From Spinellus fusiger (taxonomy: Eukaryota; Mucoromycota; Mucoromycetes; Mucorales; Phycomycetaceae), in the NCBI GenBank assembly GCA_025094145.1, contig JALLLS010000016.1, positions 372,001-436,000 on the forward strand: DNA of 64,000 nucleotides. The letters run 5' to 3'. Of the stretch, positions 59,601 through 64,000 are shown piece by piece. Position 1 is the first letter of the stretch; each line of letters begins with the position of its first letter. Below the pieces are notes generated by a model that was given only the letters and a program-made list of their open reading frames with translations, was not told the origin of the DNA and made no database searches. A program made the translations under genes and the position numbers.

Positions 59601-61217
59601 GCACAACTACTGGCACAGACGCCAGCACAAACATTGGCAGTGGCACAGACCAAGGGACCAGCACGCGACAAAGTCATTATATTCTAGACACCGACTCTGA
59701 TCGCCCTGAACACACTCACAAATCGTCTCATCACTTTCCTCACCTCATCTACCCACCCATAATGCAGGTCGTTGATTCACCCACCCATCCCATTATGAGT
59801 CCCCATCTCAAGCACAGTAAGTGGCATCCCCCCCCTCCTCTTCATGGATTCAATAGATTCTACTGACACGTGGTCATTTACAGAGTGTATCCACGAGTCG
59901 ATGGAGTTTACCTGTATAGTGTACTATGCTAAGGAGTTTGAGAGACTCCGTCAGTTGTGTGGAGTAGACCGATTGGTGGTGCCATCACTCAGTCGGTGTC
60001 AAGCGTGGTCTGCCAGCGGAGGTAAAAGTAAAAGCCATTTTTACAAGACACGAGGTAAATTCCATGGCCAAAAAAAAAGAAAAAAAAACCACTTTCTCCC
60101 GCAGACCAAATCCACCCTACTGACTGACAGACGCCATGTACTCACTCTTCCTGTTTTTACTTATTGCTCTTGGAATGCCATGGCTTTTGCCTTTTTCTAT
60201 TATTGAACACACACATAAAAAGATGACAGATTCATCGTAAAGGAGATGGTGAATGCCTGGAATATAGCAGAAAGAGACAGCTTTCTAAAATTCGCACCAA
60301 AGTACTTTGCTTACATGGAATCCACCAATGTAAATGTTGTGTACCTCTTCTTTCTTTCCCCTCTTGTTTATTATTATTTTCATTTATATCTATACTTCAT
60401 CTGTTATGTTTAGGCGCCCTCTTTTCTTGGGAGAATCTTTGGGTTCTATAGCATCGAAATACAAAGAAACAACAAGAGTCTATTGACAATCGATGTGTTG
60501 GTGATGGAGCACTTGTTCTTTCGAAAGACCATTCTAAAGGTAATCTACTTTTTATTTTTTTCTATTTTATTATTATCTTATTATTTTTCCGATTTTTAAT
60601 CATGCATAGAAATTTGATTTCAAAGGCATTCATGACCGACGCCTTTATGAAAAAGACAAGGCAGTGGACACACTGTGGGATGGGGACTGGATTGATGGTA
60701 AGCCACCTGTAGCAACACTTGCACTTGCAGCCATACCCCATCCACGACCTTGCTACATCTACTCACCTATTATGACCTGCCTGTCCATCAGCCTACCGAA
60801 TGCGATACCCTCTTCATGAACAAGCGTGGTCTCTGCTAAAGACATCCCTTGAACACGATACTGAATTTCTTATCAAAAGCAATAGCATGGACTATTCACT
60901 TTTGGTTGGCATTGATGAGAGTAGACAGGAGATTGTGGTTGGTATTATTGGTAGGTTTTTTTTTTTTTTTTTCATTTCCTTTTTCCTTTTTCCTTTTTCA
61001 TTCTCATGCCTGGTCTTTAGACTTCATTGGCACCTATACCTGGTACAAGATGATTGAATCCAAGAGCAAATCTACCCTACAGCCTCATAAGCAAGTGACT
61101 ATTCTTCCTCCTGATCAGTACACATCTCGTTTCTGCTCTCATGTCCTCGGCTCCTTTGTGGCCATTCCAGGTAAGTGTCTCATTTCAGTCAACATCTCAC
61201 GTGCTAGATACATTTGA
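56605..61217 (+). CDS. Fab1/PIKfyve-like phosphoinositide kinase, short form without FYVE and with collapsed chaperonin domain
   Basis: About nine exons. The N-terminus (MKPTDLIWYDYPSQVSKLSP) leads into SHLRSLLDVWITHSQL and TVMMDMMLRLAETVF, which match the region before the CCT/TCP1-like domain of Fab1. Only the last part of that domain is then visible (MTAMAVFVLHSLLLEVSVMR). An intron at about 56980-57041 keeps frame. The long exon to 59040 has the Cys-rich linker: TFTYTSYPVGCPDRPCIGPL, FYLWMSCNICNAVTAPQPMS and HYSFAKYLELLFYSQRFKPP. The kinase domain has SGGKSKSHFYKTRDDRFIVK (P-loop and Lys), [40 protein letters not shown] (catalytic Asp) and IIDFIGTYTWYKMIESKSKS. The usual RTYTWDK here reads GTYTWYK. 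The 3' end is uncertain: the frame stops at 61217, but a splice at the GTAAGT at 61171 is possible. Canonical Fab1 makes PI(3,5)P2 on vacuoles. Confidence 0.85.
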
Positions 61218-61948
61218 CTGGGTTGAGAGTTCCCAGCTTCTGCCCAGCTCTCTTCTTTAGGGTGATCGATGGTGTCACAAAGCATGGCAGTCAGGGCTCC
61301 CTTCAATGTATCACTGACTGGGGTTCAATTCAGCACCACTTGATAGATGGAGTGCAGTATTTTCGGAAAGTAGTCGTGCCCTTTTTGAAATAGATTTCGT
61401 TTAAAAATAAAAATTAAAATTAAACCCTTTACAAAGAACCATTCATTTCGTTCATTCTCTTCCAGGAGCCCACAGCTGGTGTGTTGGTCACTCATGATGC
61501 ATAGTGTGGTGATTGGATCAGAATTCATATTTAAGAAAGAAAGAGGACGTGACTCATTTCTGACAGGATGAAAGGACAAAGAGAACCAGGGAAATGTCAA
61601 AATAACAACACAACAAAATGAAAAATAGAGGCATCTCATCTCGTCCAATGATAAAGTAAAAAAGAGAGTTGAAAAGCAAAAAAAAAAAAAAAATCACACC
61701 TATAAATGAACAGGCAGTGTCTAATATATTTCTGTCGTCGGGTACAACCCTTGCACTACGCTATGTGCAACTCGTAGCACTAATTATTCCCAAAGAACAC
61801 CACTTTGTAGTAGAGCCTTTTTATTTTATATTTATTATTTGTCCCTTTTGTCCCTTTTTTAGCCCTTCTTTTCTCTCTCTCTCTCTCTTTTTTTTTCTTC
61901 TTTTTCTCTTTCTTTTCTCTTTCTTTTCTCTTTTCTTAATTATTCGCC
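61218..61948. other. Intergenic
   Basis: A-run at 61679-61692 and a pyrimidine-rich promoter stretch (TTTCTC repeats) at about 61860-61940 directly before the next start codon. No gene recognised; see also the rejected tRNA-like element at 61268-61343. Confidence 0.45.
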
Positions 61949-64000
61949 ATGACAAACCCCCACCCAACCATCATTTGTAGGGTTCGGGCACTGTATCCTT
62001 TTCATTCAAAGGAGAAATCATCCCTGTGTTTTGAGAAGAACGACTCTATCGACGTCCTCACTCAATTGGATTCTGGGTGGTGGGATGGATGGTAATGAGT
62101 ACATTCTTACTTTGTCATGTTAGACTCAACTCAACTCCTACAGGTGCAATGGTGCTCGTGGCTGGTTCCCGAGTAATTATGTGGAGATTATCCAACAAGC
62201 ACGCCCTGCTCTTGACAAGGCGTCAGCAAGCACACCAAGAGACGCCAGCGCACACTCCTCCCACCTGGGCTGGTCTGGCCTACGACACCACTCAAGTGAC
62301 AGCAACACCAGCTATGACCCAGCCCAACAACACTCCTTCTACCACCCACCAGGCCCCATGTGTGACTCTGAAGAGAGCGACTATGAAAGTGACCCCCACC
62401 AACGATTCAATACAGACGAGGAAGACATGGATGATAAGCGAGAACAACTCCACTCTGAGTTCAAACGCCTCAGCATTGATTTTCTGCCTGTCAATGTGGA
62501 AAGTCCAATGACAGACTCCAATGACGATACACATGTAAGCAAAGGAGACAGGGAAAGCCCAGGGGTCCACTGAACACATAACATTTACTCATCCACCCCC
62601 ACACATATACACATATACATCTATGTATCTATGTATCTATGTATCTATGTATCTATGTATCTATGTATCTATGTATCTATAAAAGATGACCCAATGGGTG
62701 GAACGAGTCACACCTCAGGGACGAACCTACTACTGTAACCTGGCAACGCAAGAAAGCACGTGGCATTTTGAAGACATTGATCCTCTCACAGGACGACTGG
62801 TAAACATATTAGCTTTTCTCCCTCTCTCTCTCTATCTATCTATCTCTTTCTTCTTGGCAATAACAGAACAGTGGCACTAATTGCACGTAGAAAGTAAACA
62901 AGGAAAGTGCCACCCGACCTGTTTCCAAGCAGAAAGACAAACGCACTTCTCATAGTGCAAAAACAGAGCCCTTGTCATGGAAGAAGCTGTCGTTGGACAT
63001 TGCTCAAGCAGTGCATGGACTGCATGCCTGTGCACAGCAGGGGAATTACAACACACTGGGAGAGAATGCAGGAAGAGTTGTGGAAAGTGTTCGAATGATG
63101 CTCTATTCCTCACGGTCCATGGACAAGGATGCTTCTCATATGCAGGACAGAGGACTACGCGACCCCCATCGAGCTGTGATGGCGTCTCTTTCTAAACTTG
63201 TTCTATCGATAAAAATGGTACCAGAATACACCCATCCCATTGCATCCGAGCTCATTCAAAAGATCCAACGAGACGCCAATGACTTGCTGGTGGCAGTGCG
63301 AGTGTTTATTGATCTATGCCAGGAGCGACAATTGACAGTGGAGCACATCAGCCCTCGCTTACTGCATGATGTCCCAGGCAGTGGAGTGTTATTAGAGAAT
63401 GACGGTGACATCAGCCCAAAGGCCCCTTTGGAAGATAGAAAGCCAAAGCAAGTGGCCCAGGAGGTCATGCAAAAGGCAAAGTACCCCCTCAATCAGGATC
63501 TTACTGTGAGTTTGCAGACACATGCGAATCAGATCTATGGCTCTACAGATGCCCTTTCCCGTGCCGTTGCTTTTATTGTATCCACAGAGGAGAGTCCAGA
63601 GGTAGTACGAGATCATGAAAAAGAGCGTTCCAACAGCGTGCTCTTGTTTCGCAATCTGTCCATACAAGTCGGACAATACCTTGGCATCCTTGAAGACATT
63701 GATCTCATCAACATTGACAGTTCTCAAATCCTATCTCTGCCAGAGTATCGTGTTCATAAACAAAACCTGTACAATGCCACTGGACGTCTGTTTGGTGCCA
63801 TCCAGCTGCTGACAGATTCCCAGGCTGACATTGCCAAGAGTGTTGTTAGCATTGAAAATAGCATTCGACTGGTAGAAGACACCATTGAGAATATATTCAC
63901 CAGTGTGGATGAGATGGTAGAACAGCGTAAACTGTGGCTGATGCGTGGTGGCAGTGAAAAGGATAAACTGGATCCCTTGGCTTCTCCTGACTATGGATCT
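61949..64000 (+). CDS. SH3-WW Ras guanine-nucleotide exchange factor (Cdc25-like), N-terminal part
   Basis: Four exons seen (61949-62091, 62144-62534, 62686-62799, 62891 to the window end), about 586 residues so far. An SH3 domain at residues 14-66 has RALYPFHSKEKSSLCFEKND, then DVLTQLDSGWWDGWCNG and ARGWFPSNYVEII. An acidic, Ser-rich linker follows (CDSEESDYESDPHQRF). A WW domain at residues 180-212 has QWVERVTPQGRTYYCNLATQ and ESTWHF. The last exon is helical and resembles the region before the REM domain of mucoralean Ras exchange factors (KLVLSIKMVPEYTHPIASEL, DANDLLVAVRVFIDLCQERQ). The REM and RasGEF catalytic domains would lie beyond 64000, so the exchange function is inferred from domain order. 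The ATG opens the exon that contains the SH3 domain and has no upstream in-frame alternative nearby. Confidence 0.72.
62620..62681 (+). repeat. ATGTATCT octamer microsatellite in intron
   Basis: About seven ATGTATCT units within the intron before the WW exon, ending close to the acceptor AG at 62684-62685. Confidence 0.85.

Noticed and set aside
61268..61343. tRNA-like stretch with GGTTCAATTC (B-box-like) and 76-nt spacing to a partly complementary 5' end
   Set aside because: The acceptor stem has a mismatch, the T stem needs two wobble pairs, and no D stem or anticodon stem forms.

Overview
The window is nuclear DNA of a eukaryote with short spliced exons (many introns of 40-120 bp, GT-AG plus a few GC-AG), AT-rich intergenic DNA and many simple repeats. 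The gene set (Tma22/DENR, Sso-type syntaxin, Mss4-type PIP5K, Fab1-type kinase, Drs2-type flippase, SH3-WW Ras exchange factor N-terminus, fungal protoglobin, WrbA/Ycp4 flavodoxins) and the Tc1/mariner and Fanzor-like remnants point to an early-diverging fungus. Mucoromycota, probably Mucorales, is my inference; no marker here fixes the genus.

Layout. 1-5.2 kb: 3' end of an AstE/AspA-type deacylase (+), an unrecognised Ser/Gln-rich ORF (-), and a six-exon tyrosine phosphatase (+). 5.9-17.5 kb: a transposon-worn region. It holds a decayed Tc1-like transposase and a 2.37-kb, almost perfect inverted repeat (6611-8977 and 13560-15935). The two arms flank a three-exon protoglobin gene (-), and each arm carries the end of a Tc1 element followed by a decayed Fanzor-like (eukaryotic TnpB relative) sequence. 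A second Tc1 family lies at 16.8-17.5 kb. 18-28.9 kb is gene-dense: a Drs2-like P4-ATPase (-) with five apparent one-base losses, a FabG-like reductase (-), a G-patch/zinc-finger protein (+), Tma22/DENR (+) and a plasma-membrane-type syntaxin (+).

28.9-42.4 kb is gene-poor. It contains a second Fanzor-like C-terminal remnant, a roughly 200-bp dispersed repeat in two copies, two remnants of a third Tc1 family, a minisatellite and one disordered hypothetical protein. 42.4-64 kb is gene-dense again: capping protein alpha (+), Tcp11/Sok1 (-), ketohexokinase-like PfkB kinase (+), a C2H2 zinc-finger protein (+), Mss4-like PIP5K (+), two divergently transcribed WrbA-type flavodoxins sharing a 294-bp identical tract, a short Fab1-like kinase with a collapsed chaperonin domain and no FYVE, and the N-terminal part of a Ras exchange factor cut by the window end.

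Functionally the right end is rich in membrane and actin signalling: two phosphoinositide kinases, a Ras exchange factor, capping protein, syntaxin and a flippase. Eukaryotic genes here are separately transcribed, so no operon logic is implied. The most interesting structures are the Fanzor/Tc1 inverted repeat around the globin gene, the frame-broken flippase and the converted flavodoxin pair. All exon boundaries were read by eye from splice signals and protein-family conservation.
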